A stretch of DNA of 64,000 nucleotides, taken from Lactifluus volemus (lineage: Eukaryota; Basidiomycota; Agaricomycetes; Russulales; Russulaceae). The notes beneath the pieces were generated by a model that had not been told where the DNA came from, did not search any database, and saw only the letters and a list, made by a program, of their open reading frames with translations. Positions 1-10,630 of this stretch are shown one piece after another (position 1 is the stretch's first letter; every line of letters begins with the position of its first letter). The stretch spans positions 310,001 to 374,000 of the forward strand of contig WTXI01000015.1 in the NCBI GenBank assembly GCA_022376515.1, read 5' to 3'. The translations under genes were made by a program, and so were the position numbers.

Positions 1-525
1 TATGCGAATGGACTGCTGATCGCTTTGTTTCAGATCGCTTACTTATTTCTCTCACGGTATAGCCTCACATAGCACCATACAGCCGCAAGTAACAGCCACA
101 TGCACAGGATGACTCGCTGATTCCTGAAACATGTTTCAAACCCTGAAAGCTGTACGAAGGTCACAGCCCCTACGGCTGTGTACATAGCTTCATTCTTCTC
201 TATATAAACCCTGTACTTTCTACCTTAGAGACCTTAAGTCTCAGTTTTGTTTCGCAATCCAAGTCTTCTATCTATTAGAATCTTGCTTGCCTAGAAGCAT
301 CAGACCTGAGAGAACCCTCTTGACATCACGCTCTTCGACTTCTTGACACTTTGGTCTCACCCTGAGCCCAAAGCCCTTGACCTCTGAAACGCTCTTGACT
401 TAGTCGTTTACTAAAGTCTCATCTCTATTAAACCTTGATCTTGACTTGCACGTCTTGCAAGTCTCGTTCTTAACTTCACGAACGCTCGTACACTTCGTAC
501 AAAGGTCCCACTTGGAACCTTAACA
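1..525 (+). mobile_element. 3' part of an LTR (probable Gypsy-type), start outside window
   Basis: No gene is visible here. The stretch looks like the end of a long terminal repeat: a TATA-like CTATATAAACC near 202-212, a leader full of short direct repeats of CTTGAC/CTCTTGAC, and an end at TTAACA (520-525). The hAT coding frame resumes right after it with Ile-Thr-Cys-Asp-Asn-Ala, so the break point fits an insertion into the hAT transposase. The left end and left target duplication would lie before base 1. Orientation is inferred from the TATA box. It could instead be a promoter or leader of the transposase. Confidence 0.4.
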
Positions 526-2308
526 TAACTTGTGACAACGCGTCCAACAATCGGACGATGATGAAGGAGCTGGCTGCCCAGCTGAAGATTGCTACGTCGA
601 AGAAATACAATTGGCAGAAGAGAAAAATCAAGTAAGTGTATCGTATAATCGTGCGATTAAACCCTAATCATAATCGTGTCTTAGCTGTCTCGCACACGTT
701 ATTAATCTGGCCACCCAAGCACTCATCTCGACATACAGCAAGTCACCGCATTTTGATCCAAAGGAACCAGATGCTCATTTACCTCGGTATCGGGATGAAG
801 TAAGACTAGTTCGTGCCATTGTAGTGAAGGTGCATGTATCGTTGTGCTCAGTTGCAACCCTCACTTATCGTGTTTTAGGAACGTTCTTCTTCAAAGCGAA
901 AAGATATGTGGAAGACCATTCAAATCAAGGCAAAGGTCGCAAAGCCTGTTCAACTCATCCTCGACATGAAGGTCCGATGGTCATCCACCTTTCTCATGCT
1001 TGATTGTGCCAAAAGGAACAAGGAGGTACGTAGCCACCATACTGTGTTCAAGATATACTCACAAAACATTTGACAGTATGTTGATGTCTTTGTTGACAAC
1101 CTCTGTTGGGAAGAACAAGATCCTGTGAAATGCGACAAGATCTGTGAGCTCAAACTCACCAGCAAGGAATGGTCCCGAGTTGGTCTCTTCCTTGGTCTTT
1201 TAAGTGTACGTTTTTCAGCTATGTCATTCCGAAAATAACTCTGAATGAAGCCTCAAATTCCAGCATGCCGATAACGCTCAGCACTTGTTCTCATACAAGA
1301 GCATTCCAACCCTTCATCGTGCCATCCCTGCCCTGGAAGCTCTACATAGAGCGTGGTCCAGTCGTGCTACACGTCCAAAGTATTCTCGCTTTGTTTCTGC
1401 GCTCGACGCCACGTGTGACAAGATCAACAAGTACTATGAGAAGACAACTGATTCCCCAGCATATATTATGTCCATGCGTAAGCAATCCACATCCGCACTC
1501 AATACACAACTAATGCGACAGCAGTCCTTGATCCACAGGAGAAGATGAAATACTTCAAAAAACACTGGCCCGCAGATCTTCAGGCTAAAGTTACAGCATG
1601 TTGTGAAGAAGTGGTAAGAGATTTTCCCAACCATATATATTAAGACACACTAATTGTATGCTTACAGTTTAAAGAGCGTTGGCAATCTTTGAATCGCACC
1701 TCAACGTCACTGCCATCAACTCAGCCTACCAAGACCAAATACCACACGCTCCTTCAAGAGGTTAGCGATGATGAAGACGCGGATATGGATGTAGGCCCAA
1801 ATTACCCCAACGACCCTCAACAGCCATGGCTGTGCGATTACCATGCATATATCGATGCAGTGGAGCAAGTGCCCAAAGATTGGAGCGCAGTTTCATGGTG
1901 GGGGGTAAGCACCATCAAGTCGTCTCATATTTCAACTGATTCTTATGTGGTTTCTAGTATAACTCACAACGCTATCATCCTGCATGGGTCTCACTCGCGC
2001 GGGATTATCTTGCCGTCATGTCATCTTCAGTCTCGAGCGAATGTGCATTCTCTCAAGGAGGAATCACGGTATCGAAGCGCTGCAATCATCTCAAGGGGGA
2101 CATTGTGGAGGCTTTGCAGTATATCAAGAGTGCAATTCGGCAAGACCTATTTCAGCAGCCATTGCCTTTGTCGTCTGAAGGAAGTGAATGCAATGATGAA
2201 GAGGATGAAGCAGATGAGCCTAGAAAGGAGACGGGTGTGGACATTGTGGATGTGCCTGCATGGGATGATATCCAAAGTTCATCCAGACCTGTTCATTGGT
2301 CAGATTAA
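526..2308 (+). pseudogene. hAT-family transposase, 5' truncated, spliced
   Basis: This is the C-terminal two thirds of a hAT transposase (RNase-H-fold DDE enzyme plus C-terminal dimerisation region). Seven short introns can be placed with canonical ends, joining for example ...KINCLAHVINLATQ (630-720), IVVK-ERSSSKRK (intron 830-879), RNKE-YVDVF, LLS-HADNAQHLF, SM-LLDPQEKM, EEV-FKERW and WWG-YNSQRY. The dimerisation hallmark, LARDYLAVMSSSVSSECAFS followed by SKRCNHLKGDIVEALQ, lies at 2001-2130. No in-frame stop was found through the spliced exons, but the 5' end is lost where an LTR-like sequence abuts at 525. The N-terminal BED finger and the first catalytic region are therefore missing and the gene cannot be functional. 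Terminal inverted repeats were not identified. Confidence 0.8.
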
Positions 2309-2344
2309 TGGCCAGGAGGTAGTTTGGGTGCTGTCATCACATCT

Positions 2345-3171
2345 CCACCCCATTCATTAGAGGCTGGATGATTCCATCAACCCACTGGTTAACTGCCTTG
2401 CCTCAGATCCTTTCCACACAGGTGAGGACCCGCAGGTAGGGACTGCATATGGAGGGGTGATCCCAGTTCATTTCCCAGAAGACTGTGAAAGTGCAGCGGA
2501 AGCGTGCAAGGTTATCATGATCCCCATTGAAAATGTCAGGGATCATGCCATAGAGGGCTAATGCTTGGGGTGGCTGGCCTCCTGCTGCTTGTCCTCCTGC
2601 AGGAATGCCTCCTTCACCACCACCGCCCCCACCTCTGCCTCCACCTCCACCTTTGCCTCCACCGCCTCTGCCTCCACTTCCTCCTAGCTGTCCCCCAGCT
2701 GGAGGTCCTCCTCCAGGTTGCCCAGAGGAACTATATCCCATAGTGCCCACTGGTATGGTAATGGTGGTGGTGGCCTGAGCTGACCTGATGAACGCACTAC
2801 TGCTGGGCACACTAGGATAAGGTTGTGGAGAGGGGAGAGAGTGGCTGGGTATATGGTGGGATCCACCAACATTCCACTGGTCGGGTCTGTCACCATTAAC
2901 ACACTGATATTGGAGTATGGTGATTTCATTTGTTTCTGTACTGGGGGCACTTGCAACGTTGAAGTTGTTGGTTCAAGCTACTGATGAATTCCAGGGGGAA
3001 CAGTGGTTAGAGGGGGTTGTGTGGCTTGATAGACTGGTTCAAACAACTGGCCAGTATGTGAAAGTGCTTCGGGTTATTCTGGGGTACTTTCAGATCCTGA
3101 GCCCGCCAGTGTTAAGGACAGAATGTGCACTGGATAGTCTGGGTGCTGTAGATCGCTTGGGAGCCACCAGC
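2345..3171 (-). pseudogene. Ty3/Gypsy gag fragment with glycine-rich leader
   Basis: Read on the minus strand, 2760-2600 encodes a run of Gly/Pro/Gln repeats followed by ALYGMIPDIFNGDHDNLARF and VFWEMNWDHPSICSPYLRVL (about 2570-2420). This pattern is the start of the Gag domain of fungal Gypsy elements, where a proline/glycine leader precedes a helix-rich retrotrans_gag fold. The frame hits a stop just after LTCVERI, and the similarity continues for a few residues (KAVNQWVDGII). No protease, RT or integrase follows, so this is a scrap. Its upstream side (2960-3171) is non-coding leader that was later hit by a copia LTR. Confidence 0.55.
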
Positions 3172-3414
3172 TGTTTTAACTGGAGCTGTGAAGGGCCCTT
3201 GAGTCACAGAGGACCAAGGGGACTGCAGTGGAGAGAATGAGACTATATTGACCAAAGACAATGATAACAACTGACCTGCAGTGGAGAGAATGAGACTGAA
3301 GTCCCCAGAACTCCGTCCACTGCAGTAAAGGCAAGCCTGACTAAGCATATACTAAATAAGGAAGGCAAATAGTCAAAGAAGCGTTGGGCTGACACTACAG
3401 TAGCCCAAATAACA
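3172..3414 (-). repeat. Solo LTR of the copia element, 243 bp
   Basis: The sequence is nearly identical to both LTRs of the complete copia element at 10363-15393 (same 243-bp length, same TGTTTTAACTG...CCAAATAACA ends on the plus strand). It is flanked by a perfect 5-bp target-site duplication CCAGC (3167-3171 and 3415-3419). No internal copia sequence adjoins it, so it arose by LTR-LTR recombination. The LTR carries an internal direct repeat of about 22 bp beginning CTGCAGTGGAGAG. Orientation follows the complete element. Confidence 0.92.
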
Positions 3415-3519
3415 CCAGCCAAGTTCAAATTGTTCGATGTCTTTGTCTGTGACATATCTCCATTCTTGCACTGCCTCAAAAAGTGAATCCTAGATAAGGA
3501 AATTGATTTCCTCATATTC

Positions 3520-6500
3520 CTCATGCACTGGGACACGCAAAAGCATTGGTTGACATTCAAGCTAGATTTTCAGTTGAAAGAGCTGTCTTACAGTGAGCAA
3601 CATAACTTAGCAGCAATAGTCACAGTTGGTTGCACTTACCAAGCAGCGCTGTCTTGGATAGGTGATTCTCTTGCACACAAATTAGCCCCCCCAACAGATA
3701 TTATCAAGAAGTTGCAGTGGTGGTTGAAGAAAAGGCTCAATGGTCCATTCAAGAATCTTGGTGATGGACTTGAACATGGGAGGTAAGATGACATGTCCAA
3801 TTGTGGAATCCTTTGTGCAAATACAGCCACATGCAACATCTTTGAGGTTGATGATCTATGGACCACTGAAACAAAAGCTCTTGAGAGAGGTTGGTGGTTT
3901 GTTGTGCTTGCTAGAAAGCATATAGAAGATGTTAGTCTTTCTTTCACATACTTTGTGATGAAAGTTATCACTCACCAGATATTAGGTGAACAACGACCCA
4001 GATAGAAAATTATATGTCAATAACTGCATCATGGCCATAGATCCATCATGACCTACCAACGCTTGCTTACTCGTGAATCTCCTAAACCCACCAGACTTGG
4101 AGACAAATTTGCCAATGCACGAAGGCGTTCAAGTTCAAGTTGCTCAGGCAATGGACAGCACTGACAAATCAACTTCAGCAGTGACAGTGACAGAGATGGT
4201 GCCATTGCCAGTGCCAGTGGTAGCCATGCCGCCACACTCTGGAACAAGCACTGCCAATGTTTCGGTCATACATCCTTTCCTTGAAAATACACACCGTGAT
4301 GTCTTCTCAGGTCATCCATTGGCATCTGAGCAGGCTGAGGGAAGAAAGAAGAGATGAGCACATCCCCAAGGATCAAACCACACTGACCAAAACCAAAAGA
4401 GACAAAAGGTTACTCTTGCAGATGATGCATCTTCTCAGCGTATGGGTCAATCAAAATCAGCTATCTGAGAGTGCCTTCAGAATGAAAAGTACCAGAGTGG
4501 GCAAATACATGCTAGAGACAACAAACTTGTGCATTTCCAAGCAAAGATTCTAGGACTTGACCAGCTTGTGTTCATTCAGGACTGAAAACATGTTCATCAT
4601 TTCTTCTGTGGAAAAACTTTGATTATGAAGTACCTGTTTAACACCAAGAACTTTGAGATGCATATCTCAAATTGCAAGGGTGCTCCGAAATCAGCAAAGC
4701 TTTCTGGTGGCGGAATGAAGCATATCGACTTGTATTTTAAGACAACATCATCTCTGCCAGTGCCGGCTCCTAGTCCTCTTTCTTGTTCTGGTCTTGATGC
4801 CTCTAAGTACTCTATTGTCAAGGCTTACTTGGATCAAACTGGAGCAGGGGGGGGCAGCACCCCATCTGTGACTAAAACCTCGCTTAAGCTCTATGGGAAG
4901 CGCTATAGCCAACTTTTGAATGCACGCAAGAAGCATGTTAAAACTGCCCAGTGTCATGAATGAACTTGGTGGAATGACCACAATGCTGACAAGGTATTCT
5001 CGACCAATTGCAGTAAAGTGGGACTACAGCCTATCTCAGCAGAGTCAGTGCTAGGATCTGAAAGTGACTTATTGCTGGAACCTTGTCATCCCTGTTGCTT
5101 GGTACTAAAAAGCAAGGCTTTTAAAAATGCGTGCAACATTCCTCAACCTCCAGACAAGCACTACAAATACATCAATATAATGTATCATAACAAGAAGCTT
5201 GCTGTGCTATTTGGCCGATGTTCTGGGTTGTGTAAAATCATTGAAAATGAGGTACGTTATGATTGCCTTCAATCACAATGACATAGCTAACAATGTAACA
5301 AATCACACTTTTTATTTAGACTGTATCTCCCCTGCTACAATATGTTCATGGCATACTGTCTTGGGAACATAAAGATGATAATCTGTTTGCATCAATAATT
5401 GAAGCTGTGGCCCTCCGAAAAGACAAGGAAACCCGAGGCGTTGAAATGCAGAGAATGCAATATGCTCCAGATCTGATCGAGTTTTTGCATATTCTCTTTA
5501 CACACAGCCCCAAGGCCTATGAATGATTGAGAGTTGTATTAACACTGCCCAACTAAAGGACACTTCAGTAAGCTTGCTTGGCCCTCTTATGCACAGACTT
5601 GGATGCTCATTTATGACTTGGAAATCAGTATGCAGTGTGCATGCCAACCATGGTTTCCTATTGGGATTCAATCTCAAACATTTGAACTGGTTAAAGAGAC
5701 TCTACAGAAACTTCAGTATGATGGTCCTGTTGGTCTAAGCTGCAATGATACAAAGCTTCTGGTGTCATTTCGCCCGTACTATGATGAAGCTCGCAAGAGT
5801 TACTTTCTTATGGACCATATAGGCAAGCCTTATCAGATTCTCAATCATAAAGACTTTCAGCTTGTGATCCAAAATAAGGAGCTTCAGAAGGCAACAAAGG
5901 TATGATATCTGTTCATCCGACTATCTAAAAAGCTGATTGTTCATTAGCTTTGCTTATTTTGTCTTCAGATCCCCATACCAAAGATACCAACTATCATTGT
6001 TGCTGCATTATTGATCCCTGATAACCTTGAAGCAAACGATCTACTCAAGTTTACATGGGACATATTAATTGGTCTCTGTAGCTGCAATATCAGGGTCACT
6101 TCTTATGCAACAGATGGCAGTAATGTCGAGCGCTCGGTTCAGGACAAGCTTGAGGCACAAGCTGACCAAATCAAGGAGGTCTGATTTAAACATCCTGCAG
6201 ATGATGGATCAATTCACGATGACATCGTTATTCCCATCCCATGGTTTGGAGATCAGCCCATGGCAATTCTCCAAGACCCAAAGCATCTCCTTAAGACATG
6301 TTGCAACAACAGCTTTTCTGGTGCTCAAGTTCCAATCCTTCCTAACCATACCATCCTCTTTGCTGATATTCATGCAATGGCTTATAACGACTCACCTCTC
6401 TATTTACGAGATGTCAAAAAAGTGGACTGTCAAGATGACAATGCCGCAGTCTGACTCTTTAGTGGTGCAACACTAGAGTGGCTTTTGATGAAGGGTCCTG

Positions 6501-8667
6501 ACAAGAGAGGTCTTATCTGCTTCTTATTCATTTGCGGCGAAATGATCGATGCATATCAGAATCACCTTATTCCTATAGATGAGTGGGTTCAGATGATACT
6601 ACATGCTCATTTCTTCTTTGAGCTCTGGGAAGCATTTATCGATGTTGGTGGCTATGCAAAAAAGAAGCATTTCTTGTCACCTCAATGCATCAAGATCACC
6701 AAGGTGTTAATCTGTGGCTTTCTTCAACTTGTTCTCATTTATTGTGATAATGAGGGAGGCTGTCCCTTGCTCCCTTGGCTTTTGGGTACAGAGGCAGTCG
6801 AACACGTCTTTGGGATGTGTCGCCAAATCATCAAGGACTTTACGATGCTCGATTTCCATCTCATGATACCTAAGCTCTTTATTAAGCTTCAGGAAGCCTT
6901 CCTTTCTTCCCATTTGCCCAATGGAAGAGCTTGCACCAGTGGTTACTCTCACACTCATACTAATACTCATGGGATTGACCTTGTTGCACTTTCTACCTAT
7001 CCTACCAATGAGGACATTCAGGACATTGTGCATTGTGCCTATAATGAAGCTCACTCACTCTTTGTTTATCTTGGACTTACTGCAGAACAGTTGTATTCCT
7101 CGACTATGCAGTCACGCCCCACACTTGCCATCTATTTCAAGCTGGTGGGCAGATAAGGACTCGGACGACTTGGAACTGTCTCAGGCTGATGACTTGGATG
7201 ACTCGGAATCAGTATGCAGCTCATTGCATTCAAGTGACGACTATCAGGCAATGCTAGACAGACTTGAAGATGCTGACCTCTCTCCAACACATGAAAACAA
7301 ACTCATGGACTATTGGTTTGCAGCAATTGCACTAAGTATCAATGACCAAATGTCCATGTACATTTAGGCAGCTTTTGTACTGGCCCAAGTGATACTGACT
7401 CATATATGGCCTTTCAGATGTAACTTGCCAGAGCTTGATGGCAAAGCAATGACGGAAGCCTACTCAGATGATGCAGCTCACATTATGTCTGTTCTCGCTG
7501 CAGCCCATGGTGAACATCTAGCAAATTCCCTCCCAGCAGTCAATGTGTCAGAACCGGAAATTGATGTGTACTCTTCTGCCTCAAGGATTGACATATCTGA
7601 ACTACTACGCCTCTGTTATTGTCATCAGACCAAACAGGCCGAAACTGGCGTTCGCAAATTCGGAAATACCAAAGTTTTGTGTGATTCCAAGTCTAAGTCA
7701 ACTTAGATGAACCTGCACCAATCAAAGCCCCTTACAGAGCGCCAGCAAATCCTTCGAAGATTTACTGAAATTATCAAACAACAAGACAATCGAGGTATCA
7801 GGACTGGGTTGGAGAGAGCCGCATGCTGGAAGGGGACTATGACAGGAAACTCCGCAAATGCGGCCATGGCAGCTAGCGCAGCAGCAACAAAGGTCAGTCT
7901 GAGTCAAATAATTTGATTATGTTGCGTTGCTATGCTACTTTGCGTTTTCTCACCAAATGCCATGTTCTGGTTTCTTCTCAGGCCCTGACAAAACGAAAGT
8001 GAATATACCACAGCGCTGGATTGCCTGACATTATAGGGGATGTGCACATCAACACCCTAAACGTTTTGTGTGCTGCTGATCCAAATTTCCGGCATGCTGG
8101 GACCCAGAATGAGCATCACCCAACTGTCGGAGAATATGGCTTCACCATGTCGTCACACAAAGGCCTTGGACTTGTACTATGCAAAAGTATGTTTTGTTGC
8201 CATCAGTGTATTGCCCAAGTTTGATGCCAGTGTACTGATAACACTCTTGATAGTTCTTACTGTGTATTCAAAAGGGGGTGGAAACCATGGCAAACATGGA
8301 TACATTGACAACATTGGCACCATAACCGCAGCTTCGAACATTGTTATTCAAGTCTTTCAGTATCATTTCGGTTCTCATTTCTATGATAAACCACATATGA
8401 ATCATTCATTCCCTCAGCTTCAGTGCTTCAACATTATTCTCTCCACTCTGTTCCTTTGTGCTCTACAGAGTCCACCTGTTGTACCAGTTGATGGTCAGCC
8501 AGGCATTGAGGTTTCCCCACAAGATATCACTCTCTTCAAGACACTCCAGAAAAAGCAAAAAGACATTGAGAAGGCAATCAAGGTATTCAACAAGTGGAAC
8601 AGCTCTTCTACAGCCCCAATGGGCCCAGCCAACTGTGACTCAGAGGAAGAGATTGGAAATACATAGT
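3520..8667 (+). pseudogene. Decayed large fungal transposase-like gene (superfamily not assigned)
   Basis: A long stretch keeps protein-like reading in pieces on the plus strand, broken by stops, frameshifts and probable introns. Pieces include a Cys/His-poor N-terminal part (LFNTKNFEMHISNCKG, 4625-4680), CHPCCLVLKSKAF (5085-5120), CQPWFPIGIQSQTFELVKE (5640-5700), SYATDGSNVERSVQDKLEAQ (6100-6160), a stretch ending DVKKVDCQDD (6410-6440) and the best preserved block 6485-7156 (223 codons) with LLPWLLGTEAVEHVFGMCRQ and KDFTMLDFHLMIPKL. The EHVFG...KDFTMLDF block resembles a widespread family of basidiomycete proteins annotated only as hypothetical and associated with transposons. An acidic tail follows (about 7150-7260), then a Lys-rich end (8550-8667). 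Stops interrupt at least at 6180 and 6450. I infer a DNA-transposon origin from repetitive context only. Confidence 0.45.
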
Positions 8668-9421
8668 TAATTGGATGTACTACTACATTGACCCATCATT
8701 TTGTCCCAAAAAGACTATTTTATTTGATGCCTCATCTGTGGTGCGGATAAAAAATGGGGTCAAGCCCAGTTTTGGTGAGGATTGAGCCGAAAAACCGGAT
8801 AAATTTTGCCCAAACTCATGCAGATAAAAATCACAACAATTTGGGTCGCTGAAGATCAGGCCTACTGGGGAACTTTCAGGGGTCCTGCCAGGGCCAGGCA
8901 AAATGGGGGTGGCCCTGGCCTGGCCTAGCCCCCGGACAGTCTAATCCAGAATGGCAGCAGTGTTTGTCCAGATAAGGTTAATGATGATGTCCCACTGGTT
9001 GCCTTCCCTTGTATGAGTTACAGACCCAGGAGGGTTGGACAAGGCCAGATTTGTTGGACTTTGTACTATGTCAGTCCCCTTTTTCACCATTTTCAAGCAC
9101 TTTCTACCCCACTGGGGCCACTGCTACTCTTCACATAGCACGCATCAATATAAAGATAAAAACCCCCACCTTAAGTGGTAGCACCTCAGCATTTAATTCG
9201 CTTTGCACTGAGGTGAGCATCTTTTTCTTTTTCCTCATAGCCACATAAACTGAACACCTATATAGCTATATCATAACAGGTTAGCTATGGAAATGTAAAA
9301 GTGTTTAATTATTTCATGCTAAGCTATATCATAACAAGGTTTTGGGTGAGGGCCCAGTCCTCGAGGTCAGCTGCCCATGAAGAAGGTCTGATCCCTGGGG
9401 GGGAATATGAATGAGTGTGCA
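8668..9421. other. No gene seen; GGCC-rich repeat end at 8870-8945
   Basis: No credible coding region. The part 8870-8945 is a run of GGCC/CCAGG words ending in CCCCCGGACAGTCTA. A very similar run ending in the same 15 bases occurs at 40430-40611, so this is one terminus of a dispersed element. A purine run at 9398-9410 sits just before the LTR-like repeat that starts at 9422. Confidence 0.35.
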
Positions 9422-10362
9422 TGTCACAGTTCACAGGGACCATGGCTCGGAGTGAGCTTCATTCAATGCTAGTGATTTGGTGGGACAAGTAGACACTTAC
9501 TTAGTACACTAAATAGTCAATGACAGACATGCAGACAAGTTCCTGTGAGAGATAGACTTGACTGTGCAAACTCTCAGGTTCATATTATATGAGACAGGTA
9601 ATATGAGCTGGTGCACGTGATGGTTGGAGTTACCATTCCCAAATGGAATAGCATCAGGAAAACACATCTGGTCTTAAAGTGTATTAGATGTTCCTTAGAG
9701 CTTACTTATGTGTCTTATTGACATTGGTAAGTAAATTCTTTTACTTACCAATGTCAATAAGACATTTAAGTAAGCTCTAAGGAGCATCTAATACACTTTA
9801 AGGTCAGATGGGTTTTCCTGATGTAGATAGTGGCAGATGGACAAAGGGAGATCTGTATGTTCAACTGAGGGATGGGTGCAAGTGTATTTAGAGTGAAAAG
9901 GGACTTTCACTTGTGAAGACACTTGTGAGAGGTTGAACTAAGGTTTGTGCAAATGATAGGAGAAGGACTTAGACAAATCCTTCACCTAGTGTTTGTACAA
10001 GGTTCAAGGCATCTGTGAGAAGGTTTATGCATAGAGTAAACCTGCAAACAGATGTCTGATGGTGGCGCAAAGATACTTTAACCAAAGGTACAAAGTGGGG
10101 ATGAACAAGTAAAGGGGATCTTTCTGTGAGACAACAACTAGCTGTAATTCTGGATGAAGCTGAAGCTAGGGCTTTAGCTCATCTACAGAGCCCTATTTAT
10201 GTGTACAGAGGGCTAGCCAACTATCTTACAAGAGAAACATGTAGTCAGAACTATTAACTAAGTATCTGAGTCAGTTCTGATGACTCAAGAACTGACTCAG
10301 TTGATGAGAGATTACAAGGATGTGGGAGAGAGGCTAGTGGCCAAGAACAGTGCCCAGCATTA
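9422..10362 (-). repeat. Gypsy-type LTR-like repeat, copy 1
   Basis: This stretch is collinear with 30222-31156: it has the same start TGTCACAG, the same block GTTACCATTCCCAAA, the same GCTGAAGCT...GGGCTTTAGCTC, the same CCCTATTTATG...TACAGAGGG and the same GACTCAAGAACTG. The second copy ends in GTAACA, giving TG...CA ends typical of an LTR. A TATA-like TAAATAGGGC on the minus strand (about 10190-10200) and a CCCCAGCTTC-type leader shared with the LTR at 15521-16037 favour minus orientation, but a purine tract just left of 9422 would favour plus. The right end of this copy was lost where the complete copia element inserted. A 172-bp foldback element sits inside at 9652-9823. Confidence 0.55.
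9652..9823. mobile_element. Foldback MITE, copy A (172 bp)
   Basis: The two halves are nearly perfect reverse complements, from CATCAGGAAAAC at the left to GTTTTCCTGATG at the right, with the turn near 9735-9742. The related LTR copy at 30222-31156 lacks the element: its site reads GGGATAGATGG (TAG at 30449-30451), whereas here TAG is present on both sides (9649-9651 and 9824-9826). This gives a 3-bp target duplication and proves mobility. Copies B and C are at 17001 and 37448. It has no coding capacity. Confidence 0.9.
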
Positions 10363-10605
10363 TGTTTTAACTGGAGCTGTGAAGGGCCCTTGAGTCACAG
10401 AGGACCAAGGGGACTGCAGTGGAGAGAATGAGACTATATTGACCAAAGACAATGATAACAACTGACCTGCAGTGGAGAGAATGAGACTGAAGTCCCCAGA
10501 ACTCCGTCCACTACAGTAAAGGCAAGCATGACTAAGCATATACTAAATAAGGGAGGCAAACAGTCAAAGAAGCGTTGGGCTGACACTACAGTAGCCCAAA
10601 TAACA
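10363..10605 (-). repeat. 3' LTR of the complete copia element
   Basis: 243 bp, TG...CA ends, matching 15151-15393 except at four positions. It contains a 22-bp internal direct repeat (CTGCAGTGGAGAG...) about 50 bp apart. It follows the polyprotein stop and the purine tract when read on the minus strand. Confidence 0.95.
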
Positions 10606-10612
10606 CTCCCCC
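10606..10612 (-). other. Polypurine tract of the copia element
   Basis: On the minus strand the bases just before the 3' LTR read GGGGGAG. In LTR retrotransposons this RNase-H-resistant purine run primes plus-strand DNA synthesis. It lies 18 bp after the polyprotein stop codon. Confidence 0.75.
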
Positions 10613-10630
10613 ATGTCAGTACAACAGGTT

